Notes: generated by a model not told the origin, from the sequence alone. 64,000 nt of DNA from Bacteroidales bacterium (GCA_017632935.1 JAGBQJ010000049.1:1-64000); one strand, 5' to 3'. Shown: positions 18,872-27,130, counted from the stretch's first letter. Numbers and translations are program-made.

Positions 18872-19171
18872 ATGAAAAAGATAGCATTAACGTTCGCCAT
18901 TGTTCTCGGCTTAGGCATGACAACTTTCGCTGGTCACAAAGAAGGCGGCCTGTTTAAACGTGGCGTCAGCGACGAAAAATACTACGGCATGGGCTATTTT
19001 AACAATGGCAGTCTAATCTTTAACCGTGAAAACACGACGCCTTTGCTTCCCGAACATAACGATCAATACAACAACGATGCCGATGAGACCACACCGCTTG
19101 GCACAGGTATCACCCTGCTTTTGGGTCTTGGTGGCGCTTATTTAGTCGCCAAGAAACGTAAAGAAGAATAA
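18872..19171 (+). CDS. Small exported protein with PLGTG-TM-KKRK tail
   Basis: The 99-residue protein has an N-terminal signal peptide ('GLGMTTFAGHK'), a short polar middle, and a C-terminal tripartite tail: the motif 'TPLGTG', a 15-residue hydrophobic glycine-rich segment ('LLLGLGGAYL'), and a basic end 'KKRKEE'. This layout resembles sorting tails recognised by exosortase- or sortase-like enzymes, though no such enzyme is in the window, and it could equally be a simple membrane anchor. It begins 11 bases after the preceding stop and closes the subtilase operon. I recognise no named family. The start is ATG 18872. Confidence 0.6.
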   Translation: MKKIALTFAIVLGLGMTTFAGHKEGGLFKRGVSDEKYYGMGYFNNGSLIFNRENTTPLLPEHNDQYNNDADETTPLGTGITLLLGLGGAYLVAKKRKEE

Positions 19172-19212
19172 TAAAGTTTCCCTTCGGGGAAGGGAATTTG
19201 CTCCGTAACGGC

Positions 19213-19268
19213 AAAGCGGTGGCTAGTGGTACCTACAATTCGTAGGCTCTACAAGCTGCCGCTTTTTT
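19213..19268 (+). terminator. Terminator after the T9SS cargo operon
   Basis: AAAGCGG at 19213-19219 pairs with CCGCTTT at 19259-19265, with inner AGC/GCT and CTAC/GTAG pairing, followed by T residues. A weaker hairpin TTCCCTTC/GAAGGGAA lies just upstream at about 19177-19195. From 19269 to 19459 I see only the promoter noted below. Confidence 0.65.
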
Positions 19269-19413
19269 ATATCCCTGCCATTAATTCTCTGCAAAAGATA
19301 CTTTTTATTAATCATTGAAAATCAGATTGACAAGTGGGTATTCCTTTTTCGGATTGGATATGATGACTTTGTATTTAACCGAAGTAAAATATTTCAATAT
19401 TTTTCAGTATGAT

Positions 19414-19435
19414 ATAGAATAATTTTCTATTTTTG
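19414..19435 (+). promoter_or_regulatory. Promoter with overlapping inverted repeat
   Basis: The -7 box TATTTTTG is at 19428-19435. It is overlapped by the inverted repeat ATAGAA (19414-19419) and TTCTAT (19425-19430), which could be an operator. It serves the ATPase gene starting at 19460. Confidence 0.5.
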
Positions 19436-19459
19436 CAAATCATACTTGATAATATTGTT

Positions 19460-20737
19460 ATGGATAAGCAAGTCATCAAAACCGTAATCGGCGAAAAGCA
19501 ACAGCAAGTTACCAAGACGAAACTACTGCAACGAGCAGAGGCGTTCGACGAACAATCCTGTTATGTGCTCATCGGTATTCGTCGTGCCGGAAAGTCATAC
19601 ACGCTCTATCAAGATATGCAAGCGAAGCTCACTACAGGAAGAGCCAAAGTTGAAGATTTCCTTTGTGTCAATTTCGAGGATGAGCGTATTGCTTCTATTC
19701 GAGCGGAGGAACTTGGCCTTCTGCTTGATGCCTATTGGGAGATGTACGACCAAAAACGTCCTTTCATCTATCTAGATGAAATCCAGAACATCACGGGGTG
19801 GGAGAAGTTCGCCCGTCGTCTTTCGGAATCAAAGCATCATGTTATGATAACGGGCAGTAATGCCAAGATGCTCAACCGCGAAATCACTTCCACACTTGGA
19901 GGAAGTTACATCCAGCGCAATATATATCCGTTCTCTTTTGCCGAATACCTAAGCTACCATGGCACCCAACTTGACAAGAATTGGGAGTTCCAACCTGAAA
20001 CACGGTTGGCGGTGGTGCGTCACTTCCAGGAATATTTCACCCATGGCGGGTTCGCCGAGTCGTTCGATAAAACCGACAAGCGCGAATGGCTTACCTCGCT
20101 CTATCAGAAAATTCTCATGGGCGACATTGTGGAGCGTAACAAAATCCGCAACCCTCGCATCTTTCGTCTGTTGGCCCGCAAGTTGGCTGATAGCGTGATG
20201 CAACCCACAACGCTGAAGCGATTGGAACATATTATCAAATCAACAGGCGATAGCATCAGCCCTACCGTATTGAAAGATTATCTTGAGTACATGGAAGATG
20301 CCTATCTCATCTTCTCCATTCCCAATCTTGTGTCACCGTTGACCGAACAGCAAACCATCGTGAAGCGCTACTTTGCCGACAATGGTATCCTTGCCCTATT
20401 CCTTATGGGAGGCGAAACGAAACTGTTGGAGAACCTAGTGGCCGTCCATTTGAACAAATTGTATCATAACACCCCGGAAGAACTACGGTTGTTCTATTAT
20501 AACAAAAGTGTTGAAGTGGACTTCTGTATACCAGAGGCCAATACAGCCATTCAGGTGTCATACAGCATCGACGATGTTGACACTTACGAGCGGGAAGTGG
20601 GGGGATTGGTGAAGTTCCTCAAGGCGTTCAAACAATACAAAGGTCTTGTCGTCACCTGGGACACTGAACGGCAAATAAAGGAGGAGGGTGTCAGTATAGA
20701 AATCGTTCCTGTATGGAAATGGCTCCTTTCTTGCTAG
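19460..20737 (+). CDS. AAA-type ATPase with DUF4143-like C-terminus
   Basis: The 425-residue cytoplasmic protein has an N-terminal P-loop domain: Walker A 'GIRRAGKSYTL', Walker B with 'RPFIYLDEIQNI', and the sensor stretch 'VMITGSNAKML'. The C-terminal half holds a winged-helix-like segment ('TLKRLEHIIKSTG', 'VLKDYLEYMEDAYL') and a nuclease-fold-like part ('LENLVAVHLNK', 'LFYYNKSVEVDFCI', 'IQVSYS') typical of the DUF4143 family. Such ATPases are very common in Bacteroidales, often as stand-alone accessory genes; their role is unsettled. ATG 19460 is chosen over an in-frame TTG at 19433 because the latter overlaps the promoter box. It stands alone, convergent with the next gene six bases away. 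Confidence 0.85.
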   Translation: MDKQVIKTVIGEKQQQVTKTKLLQRAEAFDEQSCYVLIGIRRAGKSYTLYQDMQAKLTTGRAKVEDFLCVNFEDERIASIRAEELGLLLDAYWEMYDQKRPFIYLDEIQNITGWEKFARRLSESKHHVMITGSNAKMLNREITSTLGGSYIQRNIYPFSFAEYLSYHGTQLDKNWEFQPETRLAVVRHFQEYFTHGGFAESFDKTDKREWLTSLYQKILMGDIVERNKIRNPRIFRLLARKLADSVMQPTTLKRLEHIIKSTGDSISPTVLKDYLEYMEDAYLIFSIPNLVSPLTEQQTIVKRYFADNGILALFLMGGETKLLENLVAVHLNKLYHNTPEELRLFYYNKSVEVDFCIPEANTAIQVSYSIDDVDTYEREVGGLVKFLKAFKQYKGLVVTWDTERQIKEEGVSIEIVPVWKWLLSC

Positions 20738-20742
20738 CGGCT

Positions 20743-23298
20743 CTATAATTTCGCCATCACCTTCAACAGCTGTTCGCCCAAGCCAATGGTGTAGCCCTGC
20801 TTCAAGAACACCACCTCGCTGTTGGCGTTGGCGATGACGAAGACGGGGCGGATGTCGGGGTTGAGGTGGAGACATTCAATGATTTCGTCACGCGTTGAGC
20901 CGTCATCGATGCCGTAGACTATGCCTTCGGGTAAGTCGTTGAAGTTCTTTAGCTTGAACTTGTCGTAGTCTTCTTGGCTGCTGAAGACGAAAATGATGGG
21001 TGTATCGCTGTTCTCAAAGTCCTTTCGGAAGGCGGCGATGTCCTGCATGGCGTGGGTGGTAGGCTCACTGCCCTGGTCCAGATAGCCGAGGATGAAATGG
21101 TCGTTTTTGAGCAACAACCTCGGGTTGCCGTCTTCGCCAGTCTCGGGATCGGTATAGTGGATGTCGGCATAGAAGCAGCCGATGACGTGGATGTCATGGT
21201 CGGCTTCGCGCAAGATGAGGTTCACCTGCGCGGTCTTGTCGGCCTGGATGTTGAAGAGCTCACTGTGGGTCAGGGCAGTGCCATCGTCCAGACGCGTACC
21301 TGCCGTGAGAATGTAATAGCCTTCGTCCAAGGGTGTGGGATGCTCGAAGGTGGAGAGCATCATGCCATCATCGATGCCCGGGTCTTTGGCGTCGTAGGCC
21401 AAGAGGCGGAAACTGTTGCCATCGAACTTCTTGATGCTGAAATGGGTGTAATACTTCGGGTCGGCCACGGAGGCGATGGGATAGTACTGGATGTCCAAAT
21501 AACCCACGGCGGCGCCGGCAGGTTCGGTGGCATCGAAGTCCACGTTGTTCCATTCCTTGCCAAAGTATTGCACGTTGCCGTTCACTGGGTTGATTTGTGC
21601 CGCGATGCCCAAGCTACGTGCCATACTGACGAAGAAGATGTCACGCGAGTGGCGGTCGGCTTTGCGGGCTTTCAACACACCCAGCGGCGAGATGGGATAA
21701 CGCTGGGGATTCAGGTTGTCGTCGGTTTTGATGTTGTTTTTCACCCAATCGACCAAAAGGGCAGGATTGTAGTGATATTGTTGACGTTCCGCCTCGGGGA
21801 AGAACTCGGTGAGGGTCTTGCGGTAAGGCACCAGCATCTCGTTGCTGACACGCGGACTGAGGATGTATTGCGCATAATGCTCTGGCGGCATCGAAATAAT
21901 GGATTGTTCCAAACCTGGTGTGTTATCGAAATGGTCTTTCAGTACCTCAAGGCTAACGTCGCGCAGGTCCTTGTCGGAGATGTTGCTGAGCAGTTCCACT
22001 GCCTTGGTTTCGTTGTTTTTGCTTTGGGCGTATTTGATGAAGTCGGCAATGGTTTGCCAGTTGCCCCAGGTCTTCTCTATAATGCTGCAGAGTTTCTTGT
22101 TGCCCGTGTTCATAATGACATCCCTATGGGCTTTTTGGCAATCGGCGATATAGACGTTACGCAGCGAGTCCTCGTAGGCCACTCGGCGGTCGTTCTCGGC
22201 ACGCATCTCTGCCGTGACTTCAGGTAAGACGCTGGTAGGTGCAGGCGGCACCATGTCGAACTCAAAGATGTCGTTCTGACCTTGCTCATGGTCAAGGGTG
22301 ATGGTGATGTTGTCTTTCTCGCCGGAGCGGAACACTTGGAAACCGAACTTGCCGGCCTTGGCGGCGTAGGCCATCATGCAGCCCAAACCGGCAGTGATCC
22401 AGGTCTGACCATTCTCGTCGGTGGTCTTGGTGACCACGGTACAGAACTCAGCGTAATTATAGATCTTGAACTCCACGGGCAGGTGGGCTTGCGGCTTGCC
22501 ATCGGCATCCACCACGGTGAATGTGGTCTTGGCGGTCTTGCCGTAGTTGTCCACCACGTTGATTTCGGTATAGTTGGCACTGCGGCTGATGACTTCCTCC
22601 GGACCGTCGTAGTCACCGAAGACGCGCGTGTGTAATAATAAGGTGCGTGAGGCGGGCTCGTTGAACCAGCCCAAGTCGAGCACGGGCTCGGGCTCGCAAG
22701 CACCGAGGAAGTGCCATTGGCCGTCCACCCAGGCCTCCACCCAGGCGTGGTTGTCGTCACAGTGGGCCCAGCGGGGTGTATAGACTTGTCTGGCGGGGAT
22801 GCCCACGGTGCGCAAGGCCGTCACCAGTAGCGTCGATTCCTCGCCGCAGCGTCCCCATGAGGTCTTGATGGTCGCCATAGGCGCGCTGGTGCGGCTGTCG
22901 CTACCCTTGTAGTTGACGTGTTCGTGGCACCAGTGGTTCACTTCGAGGACGGCGTCGTATAAAGAGAGGTCTTTCACACGGCTCTTCAGTTCCTCATAAT
23001 AAGTGGCTCTGAAGCGGTCGAGGTTCTCGTTGTTGACGCGCACGGGCACCACGAAATGCTTGAACTCACGCTCGAGGATGCTTTTGCCCCAAGGCATCTC
23101 CTCCTTGGCGAGGAAGGCATAGTGGATGCACTCGCGGTAGTAGTCCTCGGTATAGTCCACGCTGTCGCCGAGCGGCATATATTGGTATAGGAATTCCAAG
23201 GCCGCCTTTTCGTTGAACTTCTTGGGCTTGGCTTCTCCCGTGCAGCTCGAGAACAGCAGGGCGGTAAAAGTGATAAATGCTAATAAGGTGTTTTTCAT
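20743..23298 (-). CDS. Transglutaminase-like lipoprotein
   Basis: The 851-residue protein starts with a lipoprotein signal (Cys19 in 'LLFSSCTGE'); ATG 23298 is preferred because the longer frame would place 14 non-signal residues in front. A transglutaminase-like core lies at about 110-215, with Cys151 in 'WGRCGEESTLL' and His184 in 'DDNHAWVEAW'. The usual third residue, an Asp after a Trp, is not evident: the segment reads 'WHFLGACEPEPVLD', so an acidic neighbour may substitute or activity may be altered. Downstream are beta-rich domains, a second helical region (about 400-640) and a C-terminal stretch resembling a thioredoxin-like fold ('TPIIFVFSSQEDY'). Located at the cell surface or periplasm. 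A promoter box lies at 23316-23323. Confidence 0.75.
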   Translation of the reverse strand: MKNTLLAFITFTALLFSSCTGEAKPKKFNEKAALEFLYQYMPLGDSVDYTEDYYRECIHYAFLAKEEMPWGKSILEREFKHFVVPVRVNNENLDRFRATYYEELKSRVKDLSLYDAVLEVNHWCHEHVNYKGSDSRTSAPMATIKTSWGRCGEESTLLVTALRTVGIPARQVYTPRWAHCDDNHAWVEAWVDGQWHFLGACEPEPVLDLGWFNEPASRTLLLHTRVFGDYDGPEEVISRSANYTEINVVDNYGKTAKTTFTVVDADGKPQAHLPVEFKIYNYAEFCTVVTKTTDENGQTWITAGLGCMMAYAAKAGKFGFQVFRSGEKDNITITLDHEQGQNDIFEFDMVPPAPTSVLPEVTAEMRAENDRRVAYEDSLRNVYIADCQKAHRDVIMNTGNKKLCSIIEKTWGNWQTIADFIKYAQSKNNETKAVELLSNISDKDLRDVSLEVLKDHFDNTPGLEQSIISMPPEHYAQYILSPRVSNEMLVPYRKTLTEFFPEAERQQYHYNPALLVDWVKNNIKTDDNLNPQRYPISPLGVLKARKADRHSRDIFFVSMARSLGIAAQINPVNGNVQYFGKEWNNVDFDATEPAGAAVGYLDIQYYPIASVADPKYYTHFSIKKFDGNSFRLLAYDAKDPGIDDGMMLSTFEHPTPLDEGYYILTAGTRLDDGTALTHSELFNIQADKTAQVNLILREADHDIHVIGCFYADIHYTDPETGEDGNPRLLLKNDHFILGYLDQGSEPTTHAMQDIAAFRKDFENSDTPIIFVFSSQEDYDKFKLKNFNDLPEGIVYGIDDGSTRDEIIECLHLNPDIRPVFVIANANSEVVFLKQGYTIGLGEQLLKVMAKL

Positions 23299-23315
23299 AA
23301 TTTGAATAATGGATG

Positions 23316-23323
23316 CAAAATTA
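23316..23323 (-). promoter_or_regulatory. -7 box of the transglutaminase gene
   Basis: On the minus strand the sequence reads TAATTTTG, matching TAnnTTTG, 17 bases before the start codon and immediately after the parE stop codon. The gene can therefore be transcribed independently of parDE. Confidence 0.6.
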
Positions 23324-23620
23324 TTATAAATGTCTCTCAAAATCCATCCGTTCGTGAAGGATTCGGATGATTCTCGCTTTACCGTTCTTCAGTATCCGAT
23401 AGAAGATAATATGCCTTCCGGAGCGTAAACCTCGATACCCAACGCGTACTTCTTCATAAGACCGTCCAACAGAATTTGGGTCATCGGCAATGGAATCAAG
23501 CGATTGGATCAAATTGTGGAAATAGATGTCCGCTTGTTTCTCCGACCAAGTGTCAACGGTGTAATACCAAATCTTGCGAAGGTCATCCTGCGCCTTTTTG
23601 GAAAGGGTGTAGTTAGTCAT
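23324..23620 (-). CDS. parE: ParE-type toxin of the RelE/ParE superfamily
   Basis: The 98-residue protein has the ParE/RelE layout: a helical N-terminus ('LSKKAQDDLRKIWYYT', 'WSEKQADIYFHNLI') followed by beta-strands with 'GYRGLRSGRHIIFYRI' and 'ARIIRILHERMD'. The conserved arginines and the 'RILHERMD' end match the ParE subfamily, whose known members poison DNA gyrase; the target here is inferred from family. It overlaps the upstream antitoxin gene by eight bases, the classic antitoxin-first arrangement. Length is normal and there is no sign of damage. Confidence 0.9.
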   Translation of the reverse strand: MTNYTLSKKAQDDLRKIWYYTVDTWSEKQADIYFHNLIQSLDSIADDPNSVGRSYEEVRVGYRGLRSGRHIIFYRILKNGKARIIRILHERMDFERHL

Positions 23621-23864
23621 TGGCGCTCCGTTTAGCTTTCATTTCCAAAAGAAAAGCCTCGGGGTCAAAGTCCTCTACATCAGGGCTGGCCTCGCCTTCG
23701 TCCAAAGCGGCTCTAAGTGCGGCCAGGCGGGCTTCATCTTCTTCAAGACGACGAAGACCTTCCCGGATGACTTCGCTGGCATTGTTATATCTGCCACAAA
23801 GGATGCTGTTCCGAATGAATTCCTCATAATGAGGGCCTATGGATGCGGTTACTGTTCTGCTCAT
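23613..23864 (-). CDS. parD: ParD-type antitoxin
   Basis: The 83-residue protein has an N-terminal ribbon-helix-helix DNA-binding segment ('TVTASIGPHYEEFI', 'YNNASEVIREGLRRLEE') and an acidic C-terminal tail ('DEGEASPDVEDFDPEAFL') that would wrap the toxin. It precedes parE and overlaps it by eight bases. A palindrome overlapping its promoter (23890-23906) suggests autorepression by the ParD or ParDE complex, the known rule for this family. Confidence 0.9.
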   Translation of the reverse strand: MSRTVTASIGPHYEEFIRNSILCGRYNNASEVIREGLRRLEEDEARLAALRAALDEGEASPDVEDFDPEAFLLEMKAKRSAND

Positions 23865-23884
23865 AATGCTACGTTTTTACACTG

Positions 23885-23906
23885 CAAAAGTAAGAATATT
23901 TCTTAC
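23885..23906 (-). promoter_or_regulatory. parDE promoter and probable operator
   Basis: The minus strand reads TACTTTTG (-7 box) at 23885-23892. The perfect inverted repeat GTAAGAA-TAT-TTCTTAC at 23890-23906 overlaps its upstream edge, so a protein bound there would block transcription. Confidence 0.6.
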
Positions 23907-24018
23907 AATAAGTGAAAAAACTGTAAAAAAGTATGATAAAAGGTGGTAACCCTACCACCTTCTATCAAACATGTTGTTTTGAATGTCTCGCGTCCTACGT
24001 CTCGTAGTCCCGCGTCCA

Positions 24019-25170
24019 CTAAGCCATAAACTCTTCCAAAGAGGAAAACAATATCTCTTTCAGTTCCTCTTTGTGCTCAGGCGTGGTCTGCGTGAACAGG
24101 AAGCCCCAAATGCTCATGGCGGGGTTCATGATGTCGCGGGTCTCTAAAACGCCGTGGAAGTGCCGTTTGATGCGCTCGAAGTCCAAGGCACGGTTGGTGT
24201 CGTACGGCTTGTCCAAGACGATGAAGCTGAACACATCGTTCTCGATGCCGTCCCACATGGTGGCATAGTCGGGACGAATGCCCTCGAAATAGCACTGTAC
24301 AGGCAATAAGTGGCAGGTGTGGCGCGTCAGGTCGTTGAGGCACATGCCGGCGAAACGCAGTGGGTTGACCTCAATCGGGATGGCGCGACCCGTGTGCTTG
24401 TCGACGCGGAACTCCACGTGCATCGGGAAGTTCTTCAATCCGAGCACGCTGTTCAGGTCGATGCAGAACTGGTTGAAAGCCGGATAGTTGGCCTCGAAGA
24501 TCTGCTTGCTCATGCAGTAGAGACGGTCGCTTACGTCGGTCTCGTTCTTGAAGATATGGTGGAAGATGTTGATGATGTTGGGCTTGCCCTCGGCATCATA
24601 ATAGGCATCCACGGCATATTCCTCGCCTTCGATGAACTGCTCCAGCACGAAGTTCTCGCTGCGAACGACGGTCTCAGGGAACACGGCGCACTGCTTGGCG
24701 AAGTTGTGGTCGATGTCGTCTAAAGCGGCCTGCCATTCGGCTTTGTTGCGGACGATATACACGCCCACGCTGAGGAAGCCAACTGCGGGTTTCAGCACCA
24801 AAGGCAGCGGCAACTCGTCAGGGTTGAGGCTGCGCAAGGCTTTCATCTCCACCTCTTTGTAATAGAAGTCGGGATAGATCTGCTGGCAGATGCGACGGAA
24901 AGCGGCCTTGTCCTTAAGAATCTTGACCTTTTTCACCAGCTCCGACTCGGGCAGCTGGGCATAGAGCCACACCAAGGCGTTCTCGGAAACGGCATACAAT
25001 TGATGGCTTTGTTCGTATTTCTCGACGAAAGCCTTGTCGTCCAAGAGGTTGAGGCTGTGGCCTTGCTGTTTCAGCACCTCGGCCATGTCGTTGTGTAAAA
25101 CGGGAATCTGTTTCTCTTCCAAATACGCCACCAACGGGGCGGAAACGTATGGTTTTTCTAAAATGATCAC
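24019..25170 (-). CDS. ATP-grasp domain protein
   Basis: The 383-residue cytoplasmic protein has an ATP-grasp fold: a pre-ATP-grasp part (about 1-95), then 'LPLVLKPAVGFLSVGVYIV' with the nucleotide-binding Lys, 'FVLEQFIEGEEYAVDAYY' and 'MHVEFRVDKHTGRAIPIEVNPLRF', the metal-binding Glu/Asn segment. Enzymes of this type ligate a carboxylate to an amine or thiol through an acylphosphate; the substrates cannot be told. The start is a GTG at 25170; no ATG lies close by in frame. It follows purA by 51 A+T-rich bases on the same strand, but a functional link to purine synthesis is not evident. Confidence 0.75.
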   Translation of the reverse strand: MIILEKPYVSAPLVAYLEEKQIPVLHNDMAEVLKQQGHSLNLLDDKAFVEKYEQSHQLYAVSENALVWLYAQLPESELVKKVKILKDKAAFRRICQQIYPDFYYKEVEMKALRSLNPDELPLPLVLKPAVGFLSVGVYIVRNKAEWQAALDDIDHNFAKQCAVFPETVVRSENFVLEQFIEGEEYAVDAYYDAEGKPNIINIFHHIFKNETDVSDRLYCMSKQIFEANYPAFNQFCIDLNSVLGLKNFPMHVEFRVDKHTGRAIPIEVNPLRFAGMCLNDLTRHTCHLLPVQCYFEGIRPDYATMWDGIENDVFSFIVLDKPYDTNRALDFERIKRHFHGVLETRDIMNPAMSIWGFLFTQTTPEHKEELKEILFSSLEEFMA

Positions 25171-25221
25171 AATCTTAAATTTTAAATTTTGAATTTTGAA
25201 TTTTAAATTTCGAATTTTGAA
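25171..25221. repeat. A+T heptad-like low-complexity repeat
   Basis: The whole gap between purA and the ATP-grasp gene is a run of degenerate TTTTGAA/TTTTAAA units. A similar tract is at 39429-39462. Confidence 0.7.
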
Positions 25222-26499
25222 TTACCGAATAATATTCTGTGTCCTGTCGGGTCCGTACGAAACGAATTTGATCGGCACGCCGACATAATCCTCAATGAAT
25301 TTGATGTAATCCTCCAATTTTTGAGGAATGTTGCCTTTGATTTTCTGCTGCCAGCCAGGGATTTCGGTGTAGACAGGTTCCATCGTCTCAGTGCAGGCGG
25401 CGAAAGGCAGTTGCTTGGTCTCTTGTCCGTTGTAGCGGTAGGCGGTGGCGACTTTCACGGTCGCTAAGTCATCCATTACGTCTGATTTCATCATCATCAG
25501 GTCGGTGACGCCGCTGAGCATGACGGCAAATTTCAGTGCGGGCAGGTCGAGCCAGCCACAACGACGCGGACGACCAGTGGTGGCACCAAACTCGTGTCCG
25601 TTCTGGCGGAGCATTGCGCCCGTCTCGTCAAACAGCTCAGTGGGGAAGGGGCCTGTGCCCACGCGGGTGCAGTAGGCCTTGAAGATGCCGTACACCTTGC
25701 CCACGCGGCTCGGGGCGACACCCAATCCGGAGCAGACACCAGCCGCAATAACGTTCGATGAGGTTACGAAGGGATAGCTGCCGAAGTCCACGTCGAGCAT
25801 GGAGCCTTGGGCGCCTTCGGCCAGCACTTTCTTGCCGTTGTCAAGGGCTTCGTTGATGAAATATTCACCATCGACGAACTGGTATTGCTTCAGGTATTCG
25901 ATGCCTTCGAACCAGAGCTTCTCGTACTCGGCGAAGTCGAGGCCGTCTAGTTGGAAGCCCTGCATCTCGAAGCCGAGGCCGGCGATTTGTTGGAGATGGG
26001 CCTTCTTCAGGTTCTCGTATTTCTCGCGGAAGTCGGCGGAATTGATGTCGCCGATGCGTAAGCCTCTACGGGCGGTCTTGTCGGTATAGGTCGGGCCGAT
26101 GCCTTTCAGTGTGGTGCCGACTTTCATCTTACCCAACGCCTTCTCGTTGGCGGCATCCATGGCGCGATGGGTAGGCAGGATGAGATGGGCGCGGTTGGCA
26201 ATCATCAGAGTCTTGCGCAGGTCGAAGCCAGCTTCACGCAAGCCTTCTATCTCACCTTTTAATATATGCGGTTCGATGATGACGCCGTTGCCGATGAGGT
26301 TGATGCAGCCTGGTGTCAGCACACCCGAAGGGATGTTGTGTAACACAAACTTCCTGCCTTCAAATTCGATGGTATGCCCAGCATTGGGGCCGCCTTGGAA
26401 ACGGCAGACGATGTCATAATTTGGGGTGAGTGCATCGACCACCTTGCCTTTGCCTTCGTCGCCCCATTGTAAGCCGAGTAAGATATCTAATTTATTCAT
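25222..26499 (-). CDS. purA: Adenylosuccinate synthetase
   Basis: PurA joins IMP and aspartate using GTP, the first committed step to AMP. The 425-residue sequence has the N-terminal P-loop-like 'LQWGDEGKGKVVD', 'GGPNAGHTI', the switch segment 'TLKGIGPTYTDKTARRG', 'AEGAQGSMLDVDFG' and the C-terminal 'TTGRPRRCGWLD' and 'KFVSYGPDRTQ'. Length matches the family. ATG 26499 is chosen because the signature begins within ten residues of it; an in-frame TTG two codons upstream is less likely. Upstream lies a repeat-filled gap and then the Fur-family gene on the same strand. Confidence 0.97.
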   Translation of the reverse strand: MNKLDILLGLQWGDEGKGKVVDALTPNYDIVCRFQGGPNAGHTIEFEGRKFVLHNIPSGVLTPGCINLIGNGVIIEPHILKGEIEGLREAGFDLRKTLMIANRAHLILPTHRAMDAANEKALGKMKVGTTLKGIGPTYTDKTARRGLRIGDINSADFREKYENLKKAHLQQIAGLGFEMQGFQLDGLDFAEYEKLWFEGIEYLKQYQFVDGEYFINEALDNGKKVLAEGAQGSMLDVDFGSYPFVTSSNVIAAGVCSGLGVAPSRVGKVYGIFKAYCTRVGTGPFPTELFDETGAMLRQNGHEFGATTGRPRRCGWLDLPALKFAVMLSGVTDLMMMKSDVMDDLATVKVATAYRYNGQETKQLPFAACTETMEPVYTEIPGWQQKIKGNIPQKLEDYIKFIEDYVGVPIKFVSYGPDRTQNIIR

Positions 26500-26540
26500 T
26501 TTCAATTATATTTCAGTGTTGTTTTCTTGCTTGTTATTGT

Positions 26541-26660
26541 TTTTGGCTTTTGGCCTTTGGCTTCTGGCAGCTCTACCGCATTTAGGAGATTGCGGGTCAA
26601 GCCCGCAATGACGTACTCGGTTGAAGCTGCCAATAGCCAATAGCTAGAGGCCATTAGCCA
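26541..26660. repeat. Nested intergenic repeat: TTTGGC units around a GATTGCGGG hairpin
   Basis: Left arm 26545-26571 is built of TTTTGGC-type units ending GGCAGC; right arm 26627-26659 is the approximate inverse (GCTGCCAATAGCC and so on). Between them, ATTGCGGG (26589-26596) pairs with CCCGCAAT (26602-26609), followed by GACG. The pieces look like two repeat families, one inside the other. Confidence 0.65.
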
Positions 26661-27107
26661 TCAACCTTTCTTTTTATGTCCGTAAAAAATAAGTGAATGA
26701 TGCGTAATCTCAACACCTAACTGCTCTTCAATCGATCTTTGGATCTCTAGCAAACGCGGGTCACAGAACTCCATGACGGTCTCCGTCTCCAAGTCAATGA
26801 AATGGTCGTGCTGGCGGAACTTGTATGAGCGTTCGTATTGTGCACAGTTGTGTCCAAACTGGTGCTTGATGACAAGCCCGCAGTCCAGAAGTAGGTCGAT
26901 AGTGTTGTATAGTGTAGCCCTGCTGACGCGGTACTTGTTGTCTTTCATCTGGTTATACAGCGAGTCGATGTCGAAGTGCCCGTTAGTGGAGTAAATCTCC
27001 TTCAGTATGGCGAAACGCTCGGGAGTCTTGCGCAACTTCCTCCGCTGTAGGTAATCGATGAATAACTTCTTGACGGCCAGATAGGTATTGTCAAAAGAGT
27101 CTTTCAT
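26661..27107 (-). CDS. Fur-family metal-dependent regulator
   Basis: The 148-residue protein has the Fur fold: an N-terminal winged helix with 'RKTPERFAILKEIY' and the recognition helix segment 'YRVSRATLYNTIDLL', and a C-terminal dimerisation domain with the metal-ligand pattern 'HNCAQYERS' and 'RQHDHFIDLETETVMEFCD'. The CxxC pairs that hold structural zinc in many Fur and PerR proteins are absent. Which metal or signal it senses (iron, manganese, zinc or peroxide) cannot be decided from sequence. The promoter box is at 27131-27138, and an 18-bp perfect palindrome upstream (27162-27179) is a candidate operator, which would make it autoregulated. Confidence 0.88.
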   Translation of the reverse strand: MKDSFDNTYLAVKKLFIDYLQRRKLRKTPERFAILKEIYSTNGHFDIDSLYNQMKDNKYRVSRATLYNTIDLLLDCGLVIKHQFGHNCAQYERSYKFRQHDHFIDLETETVMEFCDPRLLEIQRSIEEQLGVEITHHSLIFYGHKKKG

Positions 27108-27130
27108 TTTTCTTACGTCATGATGAGGCG

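Noticed and set aside
18872-19171. Exosortase (PEP-CTERM) system
   Set aside because: The tail resembles such signals but no exosortase gene is in the window and the exact PEP motif is absent, so only the tail is reported.
20974-22227. Open frame of 417 codons on the plus strand opposite the transglutaminase-like gene
   Set aside because: The opposite strand has a lipoprotein signal and recognisable catalytic motifs, and this frame has neither promoter nor recognisable domain.
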